A stretch of DNA of 64,000 bases, from positions 35,616-99,615 of the forward strand of contig JBAKBP010007479.1 in NCBI GenBank assembly GCA_037953745.1, in the 5' to 3' direction. Shown here one piece after another: positions 22,379-33,039 of the stretch; position 1 is the first letter of the stretch; every line of letters begins with the position of its first letter. This stretch comes from Lithodes maja (lineage: Eukaryota; Arthropoda; Malacostraca; Decapoda; Lithodidae). Under the pieces are notes generated by a model. That model saw nothing but the letters and a program-made list of their open reading frames with translations. It did not search any database and was not told the DNA's origin. The position numbers were made by a program, and so were the translations under genes.

Positions 22379-22880
22379 CCCTTCAATATTGTGTCTTTTA
22401 TTTCCATTATTATTGTTAACACTATAGTCTGCGACGGTTGTCCAAATATTTTTTTTTTTGTTACTCAAAGGTCAAAGTAAAAGGTGAAGGTCACATAATT
22501 TGTTCACTATCTGTTTTGTTTGTTTTAGTATTTATTCGAATTTCACCATATTCATAATGCTAGATAATCGTAATAATTGTTTTATGCTGACCGAGTATTA
22601 GATGAATATTCCAATTGGTAATGTCAAAGGACAAAATATGATGTTCAATATTTTCTATTTTACTGATAGAAGCTCACTATGTTTACTATATATATACCAG
22701 TATAGATGGAATATAAATATATATATATATAAACTAATTTAACAAAAAGAATACACAACAATTTAAGAATTTTAGGTCGCAAAGTTGCGTATCCATTTGT
22801 TTTTATTTGATTTTTTTTTTTTTTTTTGAAATGTGAAAACTGCACATCTACATTATTATAACTATTATTATAAATATAAA

Positions 22881-22918
<38 letters not shown>

Positions 22919-23060
22919 ATAGTAGTAGTCGCAGTAGTATATAAAACAAGAGACTAAAACAATCCAATTCCCAAACTAATATTTTCACTCATACCTCAAG
23001 AAAGGTCCATTGGAGAACATGCTTTCCAAAGTTTTCCTATTATTATATGAATTGCTGTAC
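22379..23060. other. Unassigned AT-rich DNA with microsatellites
   Basis: A short TA run near 22688-22731, a T run near 22809-22828 and a (TAG)n tract at 22880-22927 are visible. No coding signal or element boundary was recognised. Confidence 0.6.
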
Positions 23061-23065
23061 AATCA

Positions 23066-23240
23066 ACGACAAAAGTTCGTTCCCCTAACCAGCCACTGTG
23101 TGAATCCGAAACACCTGGGGATTGAAAACAAAATTAAGCATTTTTGGGGTGTAAATTACACTTCTTTCAGATGCTTCGTATTCGGCCCCCGGGTGTTTTG
23201 AATTCATACAGTGGCTGTTTGGGCGAACAAACTGTTGTCG
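23066..23240. mobile_element. Imperfect inverted-repeat MITE
   Basis: Arms of about 55 bp match imperfectly in inverted orientation (e.g. CAGCCACTGTGTGAAT against ATTCATACAGTGGCTG). The middle is short and non-coding. Boundaries are approximate and the family was not identified. Confidence 0.6.
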
Positions 23241-23249
23241 GTGATAGTA

Positions 23250-23460
23250 CAGTTAACTCGTTTAATCCACGGAGTCTTATAAATAGTAGTTATGCAATTA
23301 TAGTGTTCAGATAGCTGTATGGAAACAGTGTCGTTTTCATAGTTTATTATTCATTCTTTTTCCATTTTATATATTGCACATTTAATTTATATATTTAATT
23401 TCGAGTTTCCAATAAGCCTATATTATATTATGAGACTCTTTGGATTAAACGAGTTGACTG
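23250..23460. mobile_element. TA-flanked MITE with pogo/Tigger-like ends
   Basis: Terminal repeats of about 30 bp start CAGTTAACTCGTTTAATCCA and close with the near complement. TA dinucleotides at 23248-23249 and 23461-23462 are the target duplication. The ends resemble pogo/Tigger termini (established family trait); the assignment is inference. It is 211 bp and non-coding. Confidence 0.75.
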
Positions 23461-23908
23461 TACATGTCAAGGAAGCATGTAATAGAACAATGATGCAGTG
23501 ATGAACGTTTGTGTTGTATACTGTATGTCTCAATTGTTCCTTAATGGCAGCAAAACGAAAAGAGCATGTTGAGAGAAAACTGTTGGTTGTTAAAATGAAT
23601 CCCTCCCCTTCTAAGGGACTAAGGGTGCTTGATCCCTCCTCCCTACAACATAGGCACCAACACCGAGCAAATATATTGGTTATTGGGGTGAGAGAGTGAG
23701 AGAGAGAGAGAGAGAACAAAAAGTTGGAGTTAGTTCAGTGCTCTCGCCAGTGGTTCAAACACATACATTTTAATGTAAACATACAATTGAGTACGTTTTA
23801 ATGTAAACATACAATTAAGTACGTTTCATATATTTGTACTGCATTTACTCAGAAATGGATATGAATAAATCAGCTTAAATATGACAGAGGTACGGAAACA
23901 ATGCATGG
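23461..23908. other. Unassigned DNA with GA repeat
   Basis: It holds a short GA run (about 23691-23715) and a duplicated segment of about 30 bp ending AATGTAAACATACAATT (23763-23822). Nothing else was recognised. Confidence 0.6.
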
Positions 23909-24310
23909 GTATTATGTTACCAGTAGACCATTTCAACCAGTAGATCTGTACCAGTGCTAAATCAATTATTATGTTACCAGTAGACCATTTCAACCAGTAG
24001 ATCTGTACCAGTGCAAAATCAGTTATTATGTTACCAGTAGACCATTTCAACCAGTAGATCTGTACCAGTCCTAAATCAATTATTTTGTTACCAGTTGACC
24101 ATTTCAACCAGTAGATCTGTGCCAGTGCTAAACCAATTATTATGTTACCAGTAGACCATTTCAACCAGTAGATCTGTACCAGTGCTAAATCAATTATTAT
24201 GTTACCAGTAGACCATTTCAACCAGTAGATCTGTACCAGTGCTAAATCAATTATTATGTTACCAGTAGACCATTTCAACCAGTAGATCTGTACCAGTGCT
24301 AAATCAATCA
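23909..24310. repeat. 57-bp tandem repeat, seven copies
   Basis: Units run ATTATTATGTTACCAGTAGA and onward, and differ by only a few substitutions. Because 57 is a multiple of three, a 163-codon minus-strand frame stays open. It is a by-product of repetition, not a gene. Confidence 0.95.
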
Positions 24311-24449
24311 CGGCCAACTAAATCTGTACCAAATTGAAGCCCTAACCTCTCTCTACCAAACCTATGCTAACCTAACCGTATTGGTTGAGTTGGCATTGGT
24401 TGAGAGCTACTGGTTGAGTTGGCACTGGCACTGAATATACTCATACCAG

Positions 24450-24451
<2 letters not shown>

Positions 24452-24486
<35 letters not shown>

Positions 24487-24957
24487 GTTCCAGAAATATG
24501 TGCCGAAAATCAGAGGATGTATTCCCGACACATAATTGAATGTAAATTACGAAATGACCATATTGGCAATTTTCAATAGTTTTCGAGTTACAGCACCTCC
24601 GAGGTCTGCCAGGAATGTGTTTAAATCCAGGGATTGTACAACATTTCTGAGACAGATGCGAAATTACTTAATGACCGTAAAGTAATACAGCACAGTACAT
24701 GTTATTGTCATACTGGAAATACTGTTTTATTTTGTTAATACATCACGTTGTCCTTGGTAAATGTTTCATTTACAAGCAATTCCCGGAGTAAAACACATTC
24801 AAGCAGACCTGTTAGGTGCTGTAACTCGACAACTATTGATATTTGCTTATATGGTCATTTAGTGATTTACATTCAATTATGTGTCAGTAATACATCCCCT
24901 GATTTTCGGCACATATTTCTGGAACACCCTGTATATATATATATATATATATATATA
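24452..24957. mobile_element. Mariner-like long-arm MITE inside a (TA)n tract
   Basis: Within a TA microsatellite (24452-24482 and 24932-24957) lies an element at about 24483-24930. It starts GGGTGTTCCAGAAATATGTG and ends with the complement. The arms extend about 140 bp, through GTGCTGTAACTCG-type blocks. There is no transposase frame. GGGTGTTCC-type ends next to TA resemble mariner elements; the family call is inference. Confidence 0.75.
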
Positions 24958-24995
24958 ACAGGGTAAAACATCAGTCTAAAAAAGTAGGTGACGTA

Positions 24996-25160
24996 CACAC
25001 ACACACATAAACATACTCACAGATACACTCACACCACATATTCACGCATACATACCGTACGCATACACACACTGGCGCGCACACACAAACACACACACAC
25101 ACAGTTACACACTCTATCACTCTCTCTCACACACACACTTTCTCTCTCTCTCACGCACTC

Positions 25161-25200
<40 letters not shown>
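24996..25200. repeat. CA and CT microsatellites
   Basis: A compound CA/CT-rich tract ends in a pure CA run at about 25165-25198. The plus-strand frame across it is low complexity and non-coding. Confidence 0.95.
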
Positions 25201-25201
<1 letters not shown>

Positions 25202-25454
25202 ATTACATCCCCGAATACCATTACGTTCGAGCGTGGATCTTTTACCAACGGAATTTGATGAAATATTTAACTGCATTGATATGAAATTCTGTATACATAG
25301 CATGGGCAGGCTTTCATCAAATATATAACTTTACATGGACGCTATCATCTTTTTGCGGAAATGTGCAGTAGATTTATGATTTCATATGTAAAAACTATAA
25401 TATATATTTATAAACGATATTTTTCAGTTCATCAATAAGAAGCTTCGAACTATC
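25201..25454. other. Unassigned AT-rich DNA
   Basis: No repeat boundary or coding signal was recognised between the CA tract and the next TTAA element. Confidence 0.6.
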
Positions 25455-25802
25455 TTAAGGGGGGTGAACTGCTTTTTTCTCTCTGGGTTCTATCTATTCG
25501 GCCACCTTCAGCCTACTGTTTTAAGACATTTATCCCAATTCAGGTGTCGATTTATACCTGGCGAGCGATAGTGAGCCTTCATATTTTGGATAATGAGTTA
25601 GTTAGTCAGCTGGCTAAGTTTGTACATTTTTAGATAGACAAATTTCTCCGGCGAAGCCGGATTTCTCCATAAAATGCTGACTCGCTATCGCTCGCCAGGA
25701 AAAAATCGACACCTGGATACGGATAAATGTCTTAAAACAGTAGGCTGAATCTGGCCGAATGGATACAACCAAACTAGAGAAAAAAGCAGGTCACCCCCTT
25801 AA
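25455..25802. mobile_element. TTAA-1 element, complete
   Basis: It begins TTAAGGGGGGTGAACTGC and ends AGGTCACCCCCTTAA. Outer arms (CTATTCGGCC, CCTACTGTTTTAAGACATTT and complements) and inner palindromes CCGGCGAAGCCGG are all present. It is 348 bp, non-coding, and directly followed by TTAA-3 sequence. Confidence 0.8.
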
Positions 25803-26091
25803 TTAACGCATATTGCTACCACAGATTCTTATATAGCTTCACATTATCGTCTAAATATAGTTAAAATGAAATCAAACAGTCGTCGTCGGTACAGAAGGGG
25901 TTAACCCCTTCAGTACCGCTGACGTCCTTTTCATTATATTCTGACAACTATTAGATGATTGTATTTTTCTTAGGAAGGACGTCTACCAATTGAAATATCA
26001 CAAAGTATCTCGATTAATCCTTTTAGCCACGATATATCCTTCCTAAGCTTCATAAAACCGTTTAAATGTAGCTAAAAACTGAAAAGGTTAA
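25803..26091. mobile_element. Two TTAA-3 copies sharing one TTAA
   Basis: A partial copy (25803-25904) ends TCGGTACAGAAGGGGTTAA. The TTAA at 25901-25904 is also the first base set of a second, fuller copy that begins TTAACCCCTTCAGTACCGC and closes AAAAGGTTAA at 26091. Sharing implies insertion of one element exactly at the end of the other. Confidence 0.75.
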
Positions 26092-26109
26092 TAGCATTTC
26101 CAACTTTAA

Positions 26110-26392
26110 AGGGACGCATTTGTACTGTTTTCTGAACCCCCTTCTCCTTCATGTTTAGCTCCATTAGTGTTTAAATGTTATGACTTTCGCCCATTTCTTT
26201 GTCAATATTGAGACCTTTTGTGCCACTTAGGTATCGTTTTATTTCCTAGCGAGTGATAGCGAGTCTGTAATTTAGGAGGAACACGCCTTCAGCCGAGACA
26301 TTTTTCTGCCGAAAAATGTACACATTTATTTCGAAGGTAGGTCTTTGGGATGTTTTTTTTAAGCTTGATAGACTTAGAGGGAGCAAACTAAA
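26110..26392. mobile_element. TTAA-2 element, decayed
   Basis: TTTAAAGGGACG starts a copy recognisable by CATGTTTAGC.CCATTAG, GCGAGTGATAGCGAGTC and CCTTCAGCCGAGACATTTTT. The right end is eroded near GAGGGAGCAAAC. Confidence 0.65.
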
Positions 26393-27049
26393 ACAACAAT
26401 ATTTACCGTTAATAAAATAAATAAATCAAATAATAAAATATGTAATAAATAATAAAACAAAAACATAATTTAATCAACTAACTAAATAAATACAATAACA
26501 TCCCCTTAGTAGCGAACTATTTGCATGTATTATTTGCATTTATGGTCTGGTATCCTTTGCAGTATTATAATATATCCCATATTTCTTTGTTTTATTATGT
26601 TATCAATGCTTAGATAATATAGACTGATTAATGTAACTATATTATCATAACATTAAATAACTTTAACCCTATTTGGTTCGAGGATGGTTCGTTTGGACTC
26701 TGTTTCAATTCATGAGTTTGGAGATTTTAAGACGTTTCACCTCATTAATTTGGCGATTGTGAAACAATTCATCTCATTCATTTGTCTATTATTATTAGGT
26801 GAGCGAAAGCAACCCTGCAATTTACGAGAAACAGGCCTATGGAGCAGACAGTGTTCTAAAAAAAAAAAAAAAAAAAAAAATATTTAGCTTGAAGGGAATC
26901 GGGAGGTGGGGGGGGGGGGGGGGGAATTAGCTTACAAGGGGTCTGGAAACTGTGGGTGTGTGTGTGTTTTCATAGTCTGATACAATAGTCTCTAGCCCAC
27001 TCATACACATTCATGGACTACACCCATTTACAATTATAGCGACCCAGCA
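26393..27049. other. Unassigned AT-rich DNA with adjoining A and G runs
   Basis: An A run (about 26858-26880) is followed within 30 bp by about 17 consecutive G (about 26908-26924), then a short GT repeat. A 67-codon plus-strand frame ending in the A run is low complexity. No element was recognised. Confidence 0.6.
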
Positions 27050-27265
27050 TTGCATGGAGAAATCCGGCTTCCATTTTACTATCGAAAAATGTACAAATTT
27101 AGCTTGCTGTCCAAAAAAATGTATATATACTGGCTCGCTACTGCTCGCCAGGAAAATATTGACACCTGGATGGGGGTAAACGTCTTAGAACAGTAGGCCG
27201 AATGGGGCCGAATGGATACAAGCCAAAGAGAGGGAGAGAAAGAGAAAAAAAAGCGAGGTGGGCTC
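27050..27265. mobile_element. TTAA-1 element, left-truncated
   Basis: Right-half sequence is retained: inner arm GCTCGCTACTGCTCGCCAGG, TAAACGTCTTAGAACAGTAG and GGCCGAATGGATACAAGCC, ending GCGAGGTGGGCTCCCTTA. Confidence 0.7.
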
Positions 27266-27267
27266 CC

Positions 27268-27975
27268 TTAGCCCCTTCTGCACCGGCAACGTCTTTTATA
27301 TTGGATTTTAGTTACATGCAGCCGATGTTATTAAGCCCAGGAAGGATGTATGGTAGCTAAAAGGATTAATTGAGATATTCTGTATGACTTTTTCATAGAT
27401 AAACGTCCTTTCTAATCTGAATATAATCGTCTAATAGTTGTTGTTGTTGTTGTTGCTGTTCCCCAAGCTGCCTGGTCAAACAGCCCCAAGGCCCGGAGCA
27501 AGGCCAAGGCCATAACCGAGCGCCCCCACAGAACCCCCCTGCCGACCACAATAAAGCCTGGGTGACCGAAGCCACTCCATGGCGAGGAGCTGAGGAGGGT
27601 GAGGAAATGCCCGGGAAACCAAAGCCCCACCCAGGGCCCTGTGCCCCTCAGCAATTATGAAGAGAAAATTGAGGGGCAAAGGAAAAATGTGACGCTTTGG
27701 CTTCCAATCTTGGTAGATTGGGAGGTCATTCCACGGAAGAGACGCTGTCACTTGAGATCTAGAAAATATAAGTAAAAGGAACAGTCAGAGTAAGCTATGG
27801 GTATGGCAGAGATCGCTCAGTTCTCACTCTGATAGACCAGCCCATCACCACTAATAGTTGTTTCAATTGAGATAGTCTGTGTGGCCTTTTTATAGCTAGA
27901 CGCCCTTTGTAAGCTGAATATAATCGTCTAATAGTTGCCAGAATATAATGCAAAAGGTGTCACCGGTACTGAGTG
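27268..27975. mobile_element. TTAA-3 element interrupted by a SINE-like insertion
   Basis: TTAGCCCCTTCTGCACCGGC opens the copy. It runs to 27440, is interrupted to 27850, then resumes and ends CACCGGTACTGAGTGG near 27975. An internal duplication of about 80 bp is also present, since GAATATAATCGTCTAATAGT occurs in both halves. Confidence 0.7.
27431..27860 (-). mobile_element. SINE-like element with 10-12 bp target duplication
   Basis: CTAATAGTTG(TT) at 27431-27440 and at 27851-27860 brackets a 410-bp non-coding GC-rich body. On the minus strand it starts GTGATGGGCTGGTC and ends in an (AAC)n tail (GTT repeats on plus). An inverted relative lies at 31765-32192. Length, tail and target duplication fit a LINE-mobilised SINE. 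The head is not clearly tRNA, 5S or 7SL. Confidence 0.8.
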
Positions 27976-28005
27976 GTTTATAAGTCTATCACATATATAC
28001 TATCC

Positions 28006-28077
28006 TTAACCCCTTCTGTACCGGCAAAGTCTGTTTTATTAAGTCTAGCCATATTTAGACGATTATGCGCAGTTTAA
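28006..28077. mobile_element. TTAA-3 left-end fragment
   Basis: TTAACCCCTTCTGTACCGGC begins a copy that stops at the TTAA (28074-28077) where a TTAA-5 element starts. Confidence 0.7.
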
Positions 28078-28562
28078 CACCTTATTGGCGGGCTAGGCGG
28101 TCTATTTGACCGTACCGCACAGCGTTTTTTTTTTTACCCTAAATAGGGTTGTTTACGTGATCATTTTCATGCCTAAATAAGACCCAGAGTGTAAAATAAG
28201 TATCTATCCCTGAAAGGGCGTAAACAGAGCTTTCCAATGACACCCGAACCATCCTTGTACGACCACTGGTTCTCTTGCAATGATCGTGCAACACGAGTGC
28301 AAAACCCCTATAATTAGGTAATTTCCGTACATAATTCCCTGTGTAGCGAGTGAGAAACGGGAGAGAAGGGTGGGATACAGTTCAGTTGGTCCACGGTGGT
28401 CGTGGGGAGCGGTCATAAGGTTACTACGCTCGTCCCACCGCTCAGCTCTCTCTCTCAGCAACATTACGTGCTGAAAGTGGCGCTCGACAGCTGTCGTGCA
28501 CCGCCACTTAGTCCAAATTTATTTCACTCGACATATGTTGCGCGCCGCCAGTTAAGGGTTAA
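28074..28562. mobile_element. TTAA-5 element
   Basis: It begins TTAACACCTTATTGGCGGGC and, complemented from the right, TTAACCCTTAACTGGCGGCG. It is 489 bp. The interior has no convincing protein; the short frames on both strands are unlike any family I know. Its TTAA ends are shared with TTAA-3 on the left and TTAA-2 on the right. Confidence 0.6.
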
Positions 28563-28930
28563 AGAGGTAGTGCTTGGTTTTTGGTCTATGTATTTATTAA
28601 TTTATTTATTTTTGAGTTTCCTCGCTGGACCTCCATCAGACTTTTAAAATAGCACCCCCTAGACCCCCTTGCAAGATAAATGTATACATATTTTCGGTAG
28701 AAAAATGTCCCGGCCAAAGGCCGATTTCTTATAAAATTACAGGCTCGCTTTTGCTCGCCAGGAAAAAAATTGACACCTAAATGGCATGAAGGTCTTAACA
28801 TTGACGAAGAAATGGGGCGAAAGGTCTTTAAATCGACAAACTAACGACACGAAAATATAATAACCTCAGCACTAATATGCTAAACATGCGGGAGAAGGGG
28901 GTCCATCAAAAGCGAGTACTACCCCCTTAA
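28559..28930. mobile_element. TTAA-2 element
   Basis: TTAAAGAGGTAGTGCTTGG starts it and TACTACCCCCTTAA ends it. The core CCCGGCCAAAGGCCG and GGCTCGCTTTTGCTCGCCAGG are diagnostic. The terminal TTAA at 28927 is shared with the next element. Confidence 0.75.
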
Positions 28931-29296
28931 CCCATTCAGTACCGGCGACGTCCTTTTTTTTATCATATTCTGGACATTAGTAGACTATTTCATTCAGCTT
29001 AGGAAGGATCTGTGGTAGCTCAAAGGATTAATTGATATGGTCTGTATTCATTTAATGATTAGAGGTCCTTGCTAAGCTCAATACAATCATCTAATAGTTA
29101 CCCGAATATTATGAAAAGTACGTCACCGGTATCGAACGGGTTAAGAAGGATCTGTGGTAATATAGCCTATATGGTTAAGTGAGATAGTTCGAAAGTCTGT
29201 TAGTAGTTGCTGGAGGCCCATTTTAAAACTGGATACAATCGTCTAATAGTAGCCAGAATAAAACCCAAAAAGACATCGTCAGTACAGAAGACGTAA
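28927..29296. mobile_element. Full TTAA-3 copy followed by a truncated TTAA-3 copy
   Basis: A 218-bp full copy runs 28927-29144 (TTAACCCATTCAGTACCGGC to CACCGGTATCGAACGGGTTAA). A left-truncated copy sharing the TTAA at 29141 continues to about 29296. Confidence 0.8.
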
Positions 29297-29341
29297 ATTC
29301 CAAACATAAAAACAAGGAAGAAAGTTATGCGGCCAACTGTA

Positions 29342-29553
29342 CAGTGGCGCTGATAAGTCATGTCTCAGCTGTCATTATGTTTGGCTCGCTCTGTGCTGTA
29401 TTAATGTCTGTCAGATGTTAAATAGAGTGGGTAAGTGTAGGAGCGTGTTAGTATATCTCGCTCAAAAAATATATGATCATGTGTAATTATTGCTGGTACC
29501 AATTATAGATCAAAACATACTTGGAACCGAGACATCACTTATTTGGCCAACTG
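29342..29553. mobile_element. TA-flanked MITE, CAGTTGGCCAAATAAGT family, copy 1
   Basis: It starts CAGTGGCGCTGATAAGTCATG and ends ACTTATTTGGCCAACTG between TA dinucleotides. It is 212 bp, non-coding, with a relative at 58055-58262. Confidence 0.75.
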
Positions 29554-29631
29554 TACATACGACCAATATCGCAATTCCAATTTATGACATTCTGAAAAGA
29601 CGAAAGCAAGTTGGGCTCATTTTAAGGGGGA

Positions 29632-30180
29632 GGTAGTCACTTTTTCTGGACTCTCTTCTCCGTCATGTTTAGCATATTTGTTTTGAAATTGTAAGACGTT
29701 CGTTCCATTAGTTTGTCGATTTTAAGACCTTCCGCCTTATTTCTTTGTCAATATTAAGATCTTTCGTGCCATTTAGGTGTCGATTATTTATTGGTGAGTG
29801 ATAGCGAGCCCGTAATTTTCGAAGGAACCGGCCTTTGGCCGGGGCATTTTTTCTACCGATTTGTTTTTACAAATGTATCTTGAAACGGGGCCTAGGGGTT
29901 GTTATTGTAAGCTTGATGGATATCTAGCAAGGAAAGTCAAAAGTTAATATATAAATAAATTCATAGACCAAAAATACAAACACTACCCCATTAATTAATA
30001 CAAACACTACCCCATTAATACAAACACTACCCCATTAATACAAACACTACCCCATTAATACAAACACTACCCCATTAATACAAACACTACCCCATTAATA
30101 CAAACACTACCCCATTAATACAAACACTACCCCATTAATACAAACACTACCCCATTAATACAAACACTACCCCATTAATT
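29632..30180. mobile_element. TTAA-2 element whose end became a 20-bp tandem array
   Basis: The element begins TTAAGGGGGAGGTAGTCAC and has the core CCGGCCTTTGGCCGG. Its right end, ACTACCCCATTAA, then repeats as TACAAACACTACCCCATTAA about ten times (about 29975-30178). The repeat unit is therefore the element's own terminus plus a few bases. Confidence 0.8.
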
Positions 30181-31440
30181 TCAACTCGCTAATTACCGGG
30201 GAAATTATTGCTGGGCGCTAATGAACGAATATTTGGCAGGACATATAATTATACCTTACGTTTATGGAATGTGTTACATGTAAAATAGCAACAAATGGAG
30301 ATTGAAAGTTTTCAAGTATTAAACAAAGGGTGACAGTCATCAGAGCAAACACAGTGGAAACGGAAAACAAGAACAGGAACAAATTAACTAAACAGGGAAA
30401 ATAACGTAACAAAAACAAAAGAATAGGGTAACAAGAAAGACAGACCCATCAACTGAAAGGGAAATTATCATAACAGAAACAGTGGATAGGGAAAATATGA
30501 ACAGGAACAAATGAACTTGAAGGGAAAATATTGTAACAAAAACATTGAATAGAGAAATAAGAAACACAGACAAATAAACTAAAAACGAAATTATCATAAC
30601 AAAACCTGTGGATAGGGAAAACAGAAACAGGAACAAATGAACTAAACAGGGAAAATATCATAACAGAAACAGAGACTAGGGTTACAACGAACAGACAAAT
30701 GAATTAAACAGGAAAATGTCGTAACAGAAACAGAGACTAGGGTTACAACGAATAGACAAATGAATTAAACAGGGAAATATAACTAACAGTGGATAGGGTT
30801 AAACAAACACAGACAGATGAACTAAAAGGGAAAATATAATATAATATAACAGTAAATAGGGAAATAAGAAACACAGCCAAATAAACTAAAGGGGAAAATG
30901 CCATAACAAAAACAGTGAAAAAGGTAAAAAAAAAAAACACAGACAAAATAAACTAAAAGGTAAAATATTACAAACACAGAGAATAGGGTAACAAGAACAC
31001 AGACAAATTAACAAAAAGAGAAAATATCATAACGACAAATTAAACTAGCGTAACAAGGAACAAACAAATTAACTAAAAAGGAAACTATCGTAACAGAAAC
31101 AAAGGATAGGGTAACAAGAAAGATTGACACATCAACAGACAGGGAAAATATCATAACAAAACCAGTCGATAGGGAAATAAGGAACAGACAAATGAACTTC
31201 AAGGGAAAATATTGTAACAAAAACAGTGACTAGGGTTACACAGAACAGACAAATTAACTAAACGGAAAATAACATAACACAAACAGTGAATAAGGGACAC
31301 TGGCAAATCAACTGAAAAGGAAAATACCATAACAAACACACTGACTTGAGTAACAAGGAAAACAGACAATTGATCTAAAAGAGAAAACAGTCATAACAAA
31401 AACAGTGAATAGAAAAAACGTGCGAAAGACAAGAAGATGT
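30181..31440. repeat. Degenerate minisatellite of about 60-bp units
   Basis: Blocks like GGGAAAATATCATAACA, AACAGTGAATAGGG and ACAGACAAATTAACTAAA recur in order about 17 times with insertions and deletions. Minus-strand frames encode FPF and SLSTVFV-like hydrophobic repeats and are by-products. Confidence 0.85.
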
Positions 31441-31764
31441 GGAGGGGGAGAGAAAGTTATAGGCTTAGAGAGGAAGAGGAGGAGAGAACAAAAGCCATAA
31501 AGGAGAGGCATAGGCGAAGGGGAGGAGAGAAACACCAACACACATACACTTCACACCAGACCGGGACGACACAACTATGCCCTGTTCCAAATAAGTAGGC
31601 TAAAAATCTTGAACACTAACCTCTCTGACCACTAACCTATAACCACTAACCTCTATACGGGGTTGGGCGAGTGCCCAACCCCGAAATAGGTTGAAATAAG
31701 TGAGCTATCCCCCCACCAAAGGTGGCTTTCTAGGGTCTTTCCTAGCTTATGCTGAGAGGATTGG
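31441..31764. other. Unassigned DNA with a strong hairpin
   Basis: AG-rich sequence, then repeats of CCACTAACCT. An 11-bp perfect stem (CGGGGTTGGGC) with loop GAGT lies at 31658-31683. No coding signal. Confidence 0.6.
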
Positions 31765-32192
31765 CTTCTAATCATGTGGTGATGGGCTGGTCAATCAGAG
31801 TGAGAGTTGAGCGATCTCTGCCATTCCCATAGCTTACTTTGACTGTTCCTTTACTTATATATTTCTAGATCTCAAGTGGCGCCGTCTCTTCCATGGATAG
31901 ACCTCCCTACTGCCAGGCAGACTGGGAGCCAAGGCGTCACATTTTTAATTTGCTTTTCAACTTTCCCTTCATAATTGTTAAAAAGCACAGGGTCTTGGGT
32001 GGGGCTTCGGTGATCCGGGCGTTTCCGCGCCCTTCCTCAGCTCCTCGCCTGGGAGCGGCTTCGGTCACCTGGGCTTTCTTACTGGTATTAAGCAGGGAGG
32101 GTTCTGTGGGTTACGGCCTGGGCCTTGTTCGGGACCTTGGGGCTGTTCGGTCAGACAGCCTGGGGAACACCAACACCAACAACAACTCAAAA
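31765..32192 (+). mobile_element. SINE-like element, second copy (inverted relative to the first)
   Basis: The body matches the complement of 27441-27850 throughout, starting near GTGGTGATGGGCTGGTC and ending CACCAACACCAACAACAAC. A 121-codon plus-strand frame crosses it but is not conserved in the other copy. No target duplication was seen. Confidence 0.75.
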
Positions 32193-32720
32193 ACGTCTAG
32201 AGTAATCGAGCTAGTATTTCCACTATTTGGGAAAGGTCAGCCAGGTAATAGGAGATGAAATTTACAGCCTATTTACTCCAGCCCTTTTTGAGTTATAGAG
32301 GTTAGGGTACACGATTTCTGGACTACCAATTTGAAACAGGATATAGTAGCCCATTTCAACCAGTATCAACTCAATTATCGGATCACATGCTTTCATTAAT
32401 TTCATTTGGAGGTGTTTGGTGGTGGGATCGAAATTAATACAATTAGATAATATGAAGTATATTATGGAGATTATAAGCACCAATCGAACAGGGAAGTATC
32501 CCGGGGAGGCTTTATAGGCATCTGATAAGAAATTGCTGGAATTCCTGTTTCATTTGCCTGGCCTTTCTTGCTGATTTTATTTGTGCCTCACCTACACAGA
32601 GAGTAATCCAGCTGGCTCTCACAAACACTTTCTTTACTTAACACTACATCACAAAAGCATACTATACTTCTTTCAATTGCACCACATTTGAAAACAAGCA
32701 AATCTAAAATTACTAATTAA
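32193..32720. other. Unassigned DNA including a dispersed repeat
   Basis: TGTGCCTCACCTACACAGAG and GTAATCCAGCTGG.TCT.ACAAACAC near 32580-32640 recur at 57650-57705, marking an unnamed repeat family. The rest shows nothing. Confidence 0.6.
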
Positions 32721-33039
32721 TGTGTGTGTGTGTGTGTGTTTGTGTTTTTTTTTTTTTTTTTTCTATATTCCAACTACTCCCTCTCGGGCATAGGCTGATA
32801 GCCTTTACACTCAACCGCTGAACACGGTGAGGCCCGTGAGGTCTTGCTCCAGTCTAGGGAGTGAGACATACGAAGCTTTACGGCTCGAAGCAATTCCATC
32901 TCTGAAGCCGCCTCGCCTCTGTGCTTCACAGTCTCAGCCACACAGACTCGGACCCTCACTCTAAGAACGCCACCTATTGAGCAATTAACTCACTAGGCAT
33001 TGCCCCCCTGTAGCATATTTTTGAATATGGAAATATTCA
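32721..33039. other. GT and T runs, then an unassigned GC-rich block
   Basis: A GT microsatellite and T run (32721-32762) precede a compact GC-rich block (32780-32990), which may be another SINE-like copy reading on the minus strand with the T run as its tail. No head motif was recognised. Confidence 0.4.

Noticed and set aside
23826..24317. 163-codon minus-strand frame with repeated QIYWLKWSTGN
   Set aside because: It arises because the tandem unit is 57 bp, a multiple of three. No start context, no homologue recognised, and the DNA repeat explains it fully.
31893..32258. 121-codon plus-strand frame
   Set aside because: It lies within a SINE-like element and is not conserved in the inverted copy at 27441-27850.
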